A model generated the notes under the pieces. It had not been told where the DNA came from. It searched no databases and saw nothing but the letters and a program-made list of their open reading frames with translations. DNA of 64,000 bases, from contig CAJNOP010000206.1 in assembly GCA_905250075.1 (NCBI GenBank), forward strand, positions 124,001-188,000. Reading direction: 5' to 3'. Of the stretch, positions 1-11,500 are shown piece by piece (within the stretch, counting starts at the first letter, position 1; every line of letters starts with the position of its first letter). The position numbers were made by a program, and so were the translations under genes. Source of the stretch: Rotaria sp. Silwood1. Its lineage: Eukaryota; Rotifera; Eurotatoria; Philodinida; Philodinidae.

Positions 1-454
1 ATAATGATGGTAATCTTATATTCATCTCGACTTTTTCGATCTAAGGAAGTTCATACAAACTTCCATATATTCGGATTCCTGAACTCCGAAAACGACGTGA
101 AGTCTCTTGTTTTAAAACTCAGCTATTTTCTTGCAATAGTTTCTCTGATAAAAAAAAACGAAATTAATTCAAGACTATCGTAGCTTTATCATACATTCAC
201 TATTAACGTTGCATCCCATGTTAAGTAATTATTTTTTTTCATAGCATAACATTTTAGGATGATTCTCATAGTAAATAAAAATTGGTTTGAGAAAATAAGA
301 AACAATATAAATCTGTGTTTCTTTTTGTCTTCCTAGGATTTTGTATGATTATTAATGCCTCATTGTCTTATCTTTGGTATTAATATTCCATCCTTATGGT
401 GTGCATTAACAGACGCATTAATTAAAAAAAATTTAATAATCTATGTTTTTCTTT

Positions 455-1918
455 TCCAACACAACGATTAATATCAAATGAAATAAATCTAAATGATGTT
501 GAAACAACAGCTGATAGAATTAGTATAAAAATTCTTTTATCATGTTCTAAAATTCAACTATATTTAATTGCATTAATACATTCCATATCAATTTATTTTG
601 ATACAGGACAATATAATGTTGAATTAACATGTCAAGTTTCAACAGGTGACATACGTGATTTATTACATTTTATAATATTTATATTGAAAGTCATTTATAT
701 AAATACATTTCAAAAACTATCTTTTCTTAGTTGGAATTAAATTGAAAATATTTTTTGTCTATCATGTTGTACATGATCAAAAACTATATTGTTCACATTT
801 GAATATCTTTATTAACGATATGGTTTAACTGTATCAAAAAAAAAAGAAAAATCAACTATTACAATGATACTTAAAGTTAATTGAACCAGATAATCGATCA
901 TTTACACAATTATTATTCATATCATTTAGTGATATTGATCGTCTTTATTATTTAACAAAAAAAATTAAATATGTACCATATTTTTATCGATGTGACTTAC
1001 CTAGGATAACTATATCATTATTTTGTTTACAACTATTTAATTCCTTTATTCGTATACCAAGACAATTTGGAGAGCAACATTATCAAGATATAAATAAATT
1101 ATTATTTGGTTTAAATCATTATTGCTTATCGTCATTTTCTGTTTATTTATTATAACGTTCGGATATAATGACTAATTATGTTGAGCATATATCATTTGTT
1201 GGTTGGTTATCAAGAATACAATTTCAAGAAATATACGTTTCATTTTTAGCTTGAATTAAATCACCAAATCAATCTAGTGATGAAAGTGAACAACCAACAA
1301 ATAATTTAGCGACAGAAGAAATTTTAGAAACAAATGTAACACAATGGTAAAAGGATTTAAAAAAAACTAGATTTTATCTGTTCTTTTTTTCTTTGTAGAG
1401 TGTGTGAATTCGTGTTGTAACAACATTTTTATTAAATGTACTTCGATTAAATTGTACAGGAAATCCAGTTGATATGACATTTGACATCAATGTTGAAATA
1501 AATCTATTTCATTTTTATTAACAGGTATTGGTGGACAACATTTGTTCGATCGTTTATTTTCTCTTCATGGTCTTGATTTAATATCATCATTACAAATTCT
1601 AATTGAACTAAATGTTCGTTAGTTAATAACAAATTCAAATAATTTATTTATTCAATTAAAATATGAATTAATAAGTTCATTTATGTATCTTTCTTATTTA
1701 TTTATATCATCGGCACAAGTGTTAAATTTATATGATGAATATTTTTGTACATGGTTTGATGAAGATGATTTAATGATATCATTAATAATTTATGGTTCAC
1801 GTAAATCTGATATATTACTTGGACAAACAACGAAAGAATATAATGAATTATATACACGTTTAATTGAACGTAAGTTTAAATTAATAGCTAAAACTCACAC
1901 ATATGCATCATGTTGATT
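455..1918 (+). pseudogene. Unrecognised broken coding remnant
   Basis: Several plus-strand stretches read as host-like protein (about 455-660, 880-1155, 1520-1620 and 1640-1875), but stops and frame changes lie between them, so no single reading frame spans the region. The last stretch ends in a good splice-donor context (GTAAGT at about 1870), suggesting it was once an exon of a larger, leucine- and isoleucine-rich helical protein. I do not recognise the family. Codon use looks like that of the intact genes here (A/T-ending, GAA/CAA/TTA rich), which argues for decayed coding sequence rather than random AT-rich DNA. It stops about 50 nt before the TG-rich hairpin at 1921. It could instead be a real gene with several very short introns that I could not resolve. 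Confidence 0.4.
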
Positions 1919-1920
1919 TG

Positions 1921-1980
1921 AGGTGGTGGGTGTGGGTGTTGCTGAGAAGAGAGGATCTACACTCACACCCACACCCCACA
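1921..1980. repeat. TG-rich inverted hairpin A
   Basis: A GGTGGTGGGTGTGGGTG stretch is followed after about 20 nt by CACACCCACACCCCACA, so the two arms are near-complementary and would fold back. Similar hairpins lie at 36337-36393 and 37007-37092. The unit resembles the TGTGGG-type telomeric repeat reported from bdelloid rotifers, but there is no long perfect array. Confidence 0.6.
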
Positions 1981-2122
1981 ATGGGAAATTATGGTAGACA
2001 AAAAAAAAATGATTTTCAAAGATCATCAATTTAGAACAAATCACGGTTACGATTTAGACATATTGCTTAGCCCCTATTATATGAAAAAAATATTTTATTT
2101 AAAATTGTGTCATATTAACAGT

Positions 2123-2420
2123 TCATCGAGGACATGTTGGCATTTTTACAATATTACCAATGACTGCGAGCTCATCCCTATTTGCATTTGAATTAACTTG
2201 TGGAAAGTTTAATTCATTATCAAATGTCAAAAATGTATCGTGATGAGGCAGATGAGATGATGATGATCGAATTATTTTTGATGACTTACGTCTCTGTTCA
2301 TCATTTTCTACTTCACCATTTGAAATTGTGTGAATAGTACTTTCACATTCAGCCATCTTCTTATAACCTTCTCTAGTTGCATCTAATTCTCCAATGACAT
2401 CGTCCACAGATAATTTTCGG
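2123..2420 (-). pseudogene. Coding-like fragment, product unknown
   Basis: An open minus-strand frame of about 94 codons begins at or before 2407 and ends in a stop near 2123. It is acidic and serine-rich (includes DDVIGELDATREG and a run of four serines) and has the codon habits of the real genes here. It runs upstream directly into the edge of the inverted-repeat element at 2418, so it may be the 3' part of a gene cut by that insertion. No continuation is visible beyond 3368. Function unknown. Confidence 0.3.
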
Positions 2421-3368
2421 AAGTGGCTATGTGCACTGAGGTAGGTATTATCAAAAAATTACTAAATATTGAGTTATATTATAGCCATATATGTTCTTTA
2501 TAATTATTATAATTAAAATTTATCAATTGATTAACAATCTGACTCTATTTAGTCTTTATTAAATTCAAATAAAATACAAAGCAAGTATTACAATCAAAAT
2601 AATATAAAAGAGAAAGTTAATTCAAGTAAAAATCGACTGATTTACAAATATTTCTAGCACATACTCTCTTAAATTTTTCAAGGAAATAGTTGTATTTTCA
2701 TTATTTTCAATATAACTAACATTAATCATATAAAAATATCTTTTTATAAAACAATAATGATAAAATTTTCTTTTACATTCGCTTCTGATTGTATCTCTAA
2801 TTTTGACAGCTATTTTTTCTCATCTTGAAAGAATCTCAGTTTATAATCTTGTTTTAATACTTATTCTTTAGTGAGGATTAATCAATGGGTCTTAAAAAAA
2901 GTATATCTCGTTCCAGATTAAAAGCTAATTGGAATTTTATGTTTTTCAATTTCCCATTTTGTAAGCTAATTAATCAAGAAAACGTAGAATCTTTCGTTCT
3001 ATAAATTATCAATAGAGAAAGAAGGCACAATTAATAGAGAACAAAAACACTGGCATCGATATAGTTTCCGTCCGATGTATTGAAAATAATAAAATGCAAC
3101 CATTTCGTTCAAAATCTAAGAGATCAAGCGCTAGAAATATTTCTGAATGAGTTGATTTTTATTTGAATTAACTTTTCTTTTATATTTGTTTGATATTAAT
3201 ACTTATTTTATACTCTATTTGAATTTAACAACAAATAAATAGAGTAAAATTATTAATAAATTAATAAATTTTACTCATGTTAATTATGAAGTACATATAT
3301 GGCTATAATATATCTCAATATTTAGTAACTAGTTGAGAATACCTACTTGAGTGCACATAGCCACTTCC
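2418..3368. mobile_element. Long inverted-repeat (MITE/foldback-like) element
   Basis: The left end starts GGAAGTGGCTATGTGCAC and the right end is its reverse complement. The match continues inward for about 310 bp on each side (2418-2735 against 3050-3368) with small indels, leaving an internal spacer of about 310 bp with no coding capacity. Long terminal inverted repeats without a transposase are typical of non-autonomous DNA transposons. I could not see a clear target-site duplication. Confidence 0.7.
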
Positions 3369-4189
3369 CTAATTAAAATATGAAAAGAAACATTTTAAAA
3401 ATGAAAAATTGTTCACTTGAAATAGTTGTTTTTATTAGCTTAAATGAAATAAGCGAAGGAAGTTCGATCTTCACAATGAGCGCCATGCTTCTTACATATA
3501 GCTTCAAATTTTAATGACAATTTCACTCTAAAAAGTATTAAAATTAAATACATTCTATGTCAACGATGAAACTCATAGATGAAAAAAAAAGTTTACGAAT
3601 TTTAATCGACTCTATATCAGAAAAAGGTTATTGCCGATGATGAAACAGACTACAAGTTACATACTTCAAATTCATTGATTCAAAGAATATTTTAACCAAG
3701 GAGGTGTAATTTAAAATGTTATTGAATCAAAGTTATAGTATTCAAATGTTGAACATGTCCATTATGAACAATGATTTCAATTCAATCAATTTTTATGAAC
3801 ATTTCATCATTGTAATCCATTATTGAAAAAAAATGCAGTTATTCTGCAAAATAAACATTTCTTGTTTAATTTCAAATAGTCATTCTATACTATGAATACG
3901 GTATGAGAAAATCTGCATGTAAGCATTAACTTTTTAAGAATGTTTTATTAAAACTGCTTACTCAAAGGAGAAGCAATAATCAAGAACGTTTAGTTTTGCT
4001 ATACTTGTTTATTAGATTGAGTTATATTTGTTGACACAATAAATATTAGATTTCATGTATTTTTCAGTAAAATCCATTAACTAGATTATTTTAATAAGAC
4101 CATTATTTTGAACTGCAAGAATCTTTCACTTAACTCAGACATCGAAAACCGAAATAATCTGACTATTCCAAAGTTGACTCACCAATAGA
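3369..4189. other. Non-coding stretch, nothing recognised
   Basis: AT-rich DNA between the inverted-repeat element and the decayed MULE transposase. I see no conserved coding frame, RNA gene or repeat. Confidence 0.5.
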
Positions 4190-5830
4190 TTATTCATCGG
4201 TATTAGTTTTATTGTTAAGAGCCGTTTTTACTTGAGCTACAAGTGATAACTTCGGCTTTTCAGAATAAATACTGGTAGTAGTTGGTGGTGGCGCACGTTT
4301 ATTCCATGTTTCTTCAGCTAATAGTTTCTTAGCTCGTACACTTCTGTTTCGTGTTAAATTAAATAAGTAATGATTGGAATAATTTATTTCAGTTTGTCGA
4401 ATATTGGAACCGAGTGTTTTAACAACTTGATCAACTCGTGACGATACCTCACCACGAAGAATAGTGTGCTTTATTACTTTTAGTCGAGATTCAGAAATTC
4501 CAGTAGTTCTATTGGTATGACTATCACAATGCTCAATCGTTTTGGTAGCTCGATAACCATAACGTTCTAAATTTCCCATCATTAAATTACTTCAAATTGG
4601 TGCCGTAGGTAAGTGTAGAGAGAGAGAATACGTTTTAAATAAGAGAGATTTTACTATGAATTTTCCGTGTATTTCTGAAAGTTTTCGTCCATAAACATCG
4701 CACAAGTTTTCGTTTGATCATCATATATCTTGCTAAAACAATCGCGAAAAAGTACTTTCACTTGCATCTGTAGCATTTTGTTGACTAACACTATTTTCAA
4801 TTTCATCTGCTTCAAGATCTGTTTCATTAAGAGTCTAAATAAATAAAAATGAGTTGCCTTTCTCTTAATCCTGGTATCCCAATAAATTCTACATATTCAT
4901 CGAATTCTCAAAGCAATAATCATATACCGTTTTTATTCTTTAATAAATAATGTCCCAGAGACAAGTTCATTTTTTTTACATTTAGAAGAACTAAGAATTT
5001 TCTAATCATACCTGATCTAATGCTGTTGAATAGCGACATTCATCTTGTGCATAAACTTGAACGTTTCTAATAATAAAATTATTTTTGTTCAGATTCTTGT
5101 TAATGTTATCGGCTGCACAAGACACACACGAAATAGATATCGAAAATGACGCATTTTGTGTTGGACTAAGAAGAGCCACACATATGTTCCTAACTATCAC
5201 TCATTTCTTCCATTGTATTCGAATTTACTAATAATGATATGAACCACAGAGCAAACGCTACCTAAAAGCATTTAAAGTGAATATTACATATAAATCGATA
5301 GATGCTTACTTTCTTCTTTGTGCAATATTTAAGTGTTTGACACTTTTACTAAAGTGTGCCAAACATGAATGAACTATGATTTTTCGTAGATCTTCATTTG
5401 TAGTCGATTTGTTTACAATAGACTAACAGTGTTTTAAATAAATGCTGAGTGAAGTATCACCATTAAAAAACTACATAGCAGTCATATGAAATACTAACGC
5501 TCCATCGCAAAGAACAATTGGTGGCTTTGGAAACGAAGCTTTAAATCCGAATAACTTTCTATATGCTGCTTCAAATTCTTGTAACCATCGAACAAGGTCC
5601 ATGGTTGTATGCGTAGTCAATAACATTGAAGTGACAGGAAAAGAATGTCCTGATAAACTTTTTGTCGTGACTGATCGAGTGGCAATATCAGCAATTGTTA
5701 ATTTGTAGTAAAATAGTCGTTTTCCTTTGCTCATGACAATGCCTCCTGTAGCTCTCCCATGAGACAGGTACATTATTTGCTACTTTATTCCATGATCCTG
5801 TTTTGTTACATTTTTTTGTTATCAGTAAGA
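4190..5830 (-). pseudogene. Decayed MULE-like DNA transposase
   Basis: Read from 5830 down to 4190, four or five blocks resemble the DDE transposase of Mutator-like elements. The first (about 5830-5474) has a D-G-T-G start, a long strand-rich core and a PPIVLCDGALVF segment that fits the second catalytic aspartate. The next (about 5395-5300) has a C-x-x-H motif in CLAH and ends at a GTAAGC donor. Then follow a block at about 5200-5009, a short one near 4836-4730, and a C-terminal block at 4582-4190 ending in a stop. A frame change near 5200 and stops between the last two blocks mean it is not expressible as one protein. No terminal inverted repeats were found. Family assignment rests on remembered motifs; a domesticated relative is possible but the damage makes that less likely. 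Confidence 0.5.
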
Positions 5831-6108
5831 TTTTACATATATCTTAATTATCGAAGAATCATTATGATTGTTAGATATAACTTTTTTTCTTTATTGAAAA
5901 TAATGAAGAGAAATTTAACATACGTTTAGATGTAAAAGAAAAAAAAATATCTGACATAAGTTTGATAAAGTAGAAAGACTAGATAAGTATAATTGATCAC
6001 ATCTGAGAACATGCGAAAGCGACCATAAGCTCACGAGAAAAAGAAGAACACTATACAAAATAAATAAATTTATAATATATGAGACAGTCAAAATAATATA
6101 GTTCCATT
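5831..6108. other. Short spacer downstream of UNG
   Basis: Contains a minus-strand AATAAA at 5890-5895, about 215 nt past the UNG stop, which could be its poly(A) signal. Otherwise nothing recognised. Confidence 0.35.
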
Positions 6109-8437
6109 TTAATCAAATGGCATTTCATCTTCTGATGGTAAATTTGACCAATCAATTTCAGCAAGACCAGCAGCTTTAAGATAAGCATTTGTTTTAGAAA
6201 AATGCTAGAAAATCAATAAGATTAAATTCTTAATACACAAAAAAAACCATGATTTAAATACCTTGCAACCCATAAATCCATTATGAGCCGACAATGGTGA
6301 TGGATGAGCAGTTGTTAGAACATGATGACGATTCTAAATATATTAAACATAAAAAATATTTCTATCAAAATGAATTATATTCAAAATTACTTTATTAATT
6401 CGTGCACCTTTATTTTGAGCATCTCTACCCCAGAGTAAGAAAACAATATTGGCTGAACGATCATTAAGATATTGAATAATAGCATCCTTACACAAAAAAG
6501 AAATTAAAAATCTTTTTTTCTGAAAAAATTTTCTTACTGTAAATTTTTCCCATCCTTTTCCTTTATGTGAATTAGCTTTATTTCTTTCAACAGTTAAACA
6601 AGCATTGAGTAATAAAACACCTTGTCTTGCCCAACCAGATAATGTACCATGATTTGGAATAACAAAATTTGGTATATCAGCTTTTAATTCTTTATACATA
6701 TTTAGTAAACTTAAAAAAGAAAATAAATAAATAAATTCGCCTGAAAGATTTTTGTTTTTTTGTTCAATAAAAACCTTGGTGGTGGTGGAACATTTTTTCG
6801 TACTGAAAAACATAGACCATGTGCTTGATTTGGTCCATGATATGGATCTTGTCCAAGAATAACAACTTTAACTTCACTCAATTCACACATTCGTGTAAAT
6901 GTAAAAACATGATGTGGTGGTGGATAAATTGTAACACCTTTTTCTCGTTCATCAGCAATAAAATTTGCTAACTAATCAAAAAGAAAAGAAAAACATTGTG
7001 TTAGTTTTTCTTTTCATATGCATAATTGTAAAAAAATCATGTACCTTTTGAAAATATTCTTTAGAAAATTCTTTTTCAAATGCTTTATACCATGATACAC
7101 CCATATCAACAACAAGACCACGTGTTGCTTTAGCTTCAAGTTTCATCTTTGCTAAAATACGATTATTTTCTGCACGTTCAACTGAACGTTTTTCTTCTTC
7201 AGTTTTTGGTACATTTGGTGAATTAACATTGGAATTTGGTTGAGATATTCGTAAAGGTGATGCTACTGGTGTATTTGATGCTGTTTTAATTCGTTTTGGT
7301 GTAGTAGCAACAGGCTGGAAAAAAAGAAGAAGAAAAAGAGATAACCAATCATTATTATTTTTTTGTAAAGTGAAGATAAAGAAGTTTTGAAATGTAGCAT
7401 TTTTTTTCTTAAAGATAATAGCTACAAAAAAAATCACAGAAAAGATTTGAGTAGCTAATACAGTTTTCTATTAAAACAGGTTAGTTTAGTTGTTGTGATT
7501 AGGAAAGAAAGTTCAAAAATATTTCATAGCTGAACATCTTAACGATTGTTCACACCTAAACATGAATGAAACCTTGAATCTAGTAGTATTTGATCGTCTT
7601 AAAGATTCAAAATTTTGGCAGTACGTCTATTGTGATCTGAAATCGTTAACTAAGGAACATATATATCTGTCGGACGTCATTCGACTTTGTATTATGTTTG
7701 CGAGTAGGTCTCGGTGAGACTGCGAAGAGTTTAAAAGGATTCGAGTTTACGATCTAGTGATAAAGACTTATGAAATTTTTATTGAACCTACGGCATTTCA
7801 GATAAACTAAAACTAAAGAGTTTCGAACTGAAATTTTACCTATGAGTACGTTTAATAGTCCTGAAAGTTTCAATGAAACCAAACGTATTTTTCTCGGGAT
7901 ATTTCTTTTCTTAATAGACTTAATTACTGTATTCCCCGATGGTACATCGTTGCTTTCTTGGATATTGAATATGAAGACAATGACTATCGAACGTACCTAT
8001 AACCGAAATATCATTGGATTATGAACACCAATCTGTTGAAGTTTTTCAGTCTTACAGAGACCGAATGGCGTCTGATACTAGGCTATGTTTTCTGGTAAGC
8101 TAAAGACTGAACATCAGTTACCAAAGATCCATGAGGTTGTTCCGAGCTTTAGCACATATCCATAAAACGTTGTGACATATCCCATAAGTCAATGCAGACT
8201 GGAAGAAACGTGTACATATCTGAATCCCATTACAAGTTCTTCAATACCATCTCGAACAAAAAAAAACTGAAATTTTCAATTGATTGTTGTATATTGTTCA
8301 GGACAAAATGATTATAATTGAACAGTTAATTTCTTTAAGATTGATATATTTACCTCCTTTACATCTTCATTTTCATCTACATCCGATATTTCACGTTTTT
8401 TTTTAAAGAAAAATGTAATTGATTTTTGTTGAGCCAT
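6109..8437 (-). CDS. UNG: Uracil-DNA glycosylase (family 1)
   Basis: Removes uracil from DNA as the first step of base-excision repair. Seven coding exons join in frame: 8437-8354, 7314-7045, 6971-6775, 6709-6538, 6486-6391, 6333-6262, 6204-6109, giving about 328 residues, near the usual animal length. Visible landmarks are an N-terminal PCNA-binding box (Q4 to F11, QKSITFFF), a basic disordered linker (about residues 29-70), the water-activating loop GQDPYH at 158-163 with the catalytic Asp, the LLWG strand, and the HPSPLSAH minor-groove loop at 283-290. The first methionine is chosen because the PIP box follows at once, as in nuclear UNG2; no mitochondrial presequence exon was seen. A splice-acceptor-like TTTCTTCTAG lies 14 nt before the ATG, and the NOG1 stop is only 130 bp upstream. 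Intron 1 (7315-8353) holds a degenerate repeat relic. Confidence 0.95.
7690..7920 (+). repeat. Relic of a hairpin-repeat family in UNG intron 1
   Basis: The segment contains GGTCTCGGTGAGACT, then AAAAGGATT, later CTGAAATTTTACCTATGAG and GTCCTGAAAGTTTCAA. The same order of words occurs in one arm of the inverted repeat at 53809-54430, so this looks like a diverged single arm of that family. Confidence 0.5.
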
Positions 8438-8439
8438 TC

Positions 8440-8460
8440 TTCTTTATCTATCTAGAAGAA
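8440..8460 (-). promoter_or_regulatory. Acceptor-like site just before UNG start
   Basis: On the minus strand a pyrimidine-rich TTTCTTCTAG ends at 8452, leaving a 14-nt leader before the ATG at 8437. It may be a trans-splice (spliced-leader) acceptor or the 3' end of a 5'UTR intron. Confidence 0.4.
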
Positions 8461-8521
8461 ATGATCATAAAAAAAAACAACATTTTTCTTTTTGTCTTTC
8501 GTAAAAAGTGTTTTTTTTTTC

Positions 8522-8531
8522 TTTATTTATT
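8522..8531 (-). terminator. NOG1 poly(A) signal
   Basis: Two overlapping AATAAA hexamers on the minus strand, about 40 nt after the NOG1 stop codon at 8568 and about 70 nt before the UNG acceptor-like site. Confidence 0.5.
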
Positions 8532-8567
8532 CCGAAAAACATAACAATAAACAATACAAAACAAAGA

Positions 8568-11500
8568 CTATCGTCGATCTGTTTTGCCAGTTGATCGTTT
8601 GCCGGAAACTGTAAAAACAAAACAAACATCAAAATTATTAATTATACAAGATTTTTAACTTACATAAATGTTTGGGTTTTTTAACAAATATTCTTCTATC
8701 AGATTCTCCAGTTTTAGCACCCAAATTCATTTTACGTTGACTAACTTTATTGATTTTTCTTGCTTTCTTAGCCATTGTTACATCCCGTACACCAGATTGA
8801 TCACGAGGTACTTTTGAACTACTACGTACATTACCTTCCGAATCTTCACGTTTACGTTTTACTTCAGGTCGATTCAATGAACGGCTACGTGTTTCATGCA
8901 TTTTAGCAACATAATGTGACTAAAAAAAAAGATTCAATCAACTTAATAAGTCTATTTCTGCAGGAGATAGGCTGACTCTTCCTCCAAAAATTGGCAGTTA
9001 CTTTCGTACTATGAATAAATAATTCATGTATTATAGAAGGATGAACTACGTAAGTTTTCCCGTACAAGGACATTTTCTACTGAAAACTATGCTGAACAAC
9101 AACTCACAATAGAAAGCATGTTATGAGCTTGTGAAATGTCATTAGAAGACAAAATACCAAATAGGTAAATAATAAAAATTATGTTTTGCTTGAACCCTAA
9201 AGACAGCCAATACACTATCTCTAGGTAATAAAAAGCTTTTGAGTTCAAATTTTGCCCACAACTAGCAATGATTTATCGAGTAGATGGGCTGGATGGGCAG
9301 TGCTCACCCAAAATTTTGATTCACTTACTCGAGAAACGAAATCCAGATAAAGCACTAACAACAAGAGGATGCATAGATTAGAAAGAGCCTAAAAGGATAT
9401 GAGCCCAAATTGTGATTTAACTGAGATATCGACTATTTAGAATAATTTTCCTATAGAATCCTATTTTTCCAATAAAATTAAAGTTACGAGTTTAGACCTG
9501 AAACTTGGCCCATACCAAGGCTTCAATCAGACAAGCTTGCTTACAAAATTTCAGAATTTCTGGATAGACTATCTTTGAGATACTGATAAGTTAGCATAAA
9601 GACACTTTTTTATGGATATTTTGGAGAATCCATAGTTTGTTCAAAAAATTCTGAAACTTTCTAGGCAAGTTTGTCTGATTGAGGCCTTGGTATGGGCAAA
9701 GTTTCAGATCTAAACTTGTAACTTTAACTTTATCGGAAAAATAGGATTCTATAGGAAAATTATAGTAAATGGTCGTTATCGCAACTTGGGCTCATATTCT
9801 TTTAGGCTTTTTCTAATCTATACAATCCTCTACTTGTGGACAAAATTTGAACTCAAAAGCTTTTTATCATTTGGAGAGGTTTTCTCGTTCGAGAAGTTCA
9901 GAAAATAACTAATAATATATTCAAGGATAAGAAACGTTAGATATAAGTATAAATTACGAATGTTTAATGAACTTTTCTCTAGTTAAAAGCAAAACAACAG
10001 ACTTCTTACTACGAAAGTATTAGGAGGTAATTTATAATTGGAGAAAAACTGAGAATGACTATGATGTTCTCTCTTCCGTTATTTAACTAGACAAGAAGAA
10101 AATATATTTCTTACATCTTCTTTATTATCCATATCAATTCCTAATTCATCCATTGTATTTTCTAAATGTTCACGAGCAACAGTACGTTTTGGTCTTGGTA
10201 CAGATGGTGTTCTTCGAGCTTGTTTTTTTGATCGTGCTTCACCAATAATAACTTGACGTTTATAACGAATTTTTTTAGCTAATTTTCTTATAGCTGTTGT
10301 TTCTTCATCATCTTCACTTTCATCAATATCATAAAATCCAGCTTCATCACGTGCTTCTTCTTCACGTTCTAATTCTTCTAATTTTGTCATTATATCTGGA
10401 TCAATAAAATCGGCAACATTTTTATTACGATAAATTTCAGGTAAAACATCATAACATTCATCATTATTTTCTAATGACCATGTTTTACGTAAATCTAAAT
10501 GATAATCTTCTTCTAATTCAATTTCTAAATCACGTTCAGTTTTCTTTTTTCTTGGTTCAGATTGATCATTATTAGCTACTTGCATTGATTCTAAACGTTG
10601 AATAACACCTTCAGGTATATATGGTGCACGTATACGTTCATCACGTTTTTGTGGTTGTGCTACATGTAAACGATTAAGTACATCATTTACTTTACGACTT
10701 TTTAATTTGATATCAACACGATGTGCTAATAAACGATCGCAAGCCTGTAGAAAAAAAATAAAAAAAAAAAAAAAAATTTCTTAATCATTATTTTTTTTTG
10801 TGTTTAAGATAAATTACTTCATTTCGAACTTCGATAACACCTTCTTCTGAAAATGTACTCATTTCTATAATTCGAATATCATCTTTACGAAATTGTTCGA
10901 ATACAGCCTGAATAGATAGAATATTTGATTAAGAAAGAAATTAATGAATAAAAAAAAAAAAATTTACTTTTTTCTCTTCAGATAATTCATCAAGTCGTTT
11001 AATATCGATTTTATTAAGAACAATTAATAATGGTTTATTTGTAAATAATACTTTGATATTGTTAAATAAATTGAGCTAAAAAACGTAGAAAACAATAAGC
11101 ATTTGAATTATTATTTTTTTTTTTTAATTAACATGAATAAGTTATTGGAATCTTAAATTGAGATTCATTTATCATTATGAAAAACTTTATTTTTATTTAG
11201 ACTAGACAATTTGATTATCCGTTTTTGTGCAAACACATCTTTCTAACCATTTTTCATTTCTGTTTACATCAATTCGAATAATCAAATGCAAAGGAGCTTT
11301 CCATACAGGACATCCATAAACTGAAGGAGATACATTCGAATGTTCATCATGATTTTTTTTTGTTACATCTTTAATGAAGTTTCTAACCTAAGTTGGCTTA
11401 TTCAGATCATAGCAAAGACAACACCAACTAGACATGAGTGAGATCAGCCGGTTTTGGTTCCAACAAGAGGCGCAACTCAGTACTGAAGGCGCAGAGATGT

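Noticed and set aside
6343-6813. 156-residue minus-strand open frame
   Set aside because: It reads through UNG introns. The in-frame exons 6709-6538 and 6486-6391 explain the conserved part.
7842-8024. 60-residue plus-strand frame in UNG intron 1
   Set aside because: It lies in a repeat relic shared with the palindrome at 53809-54430, so it is not a gene.
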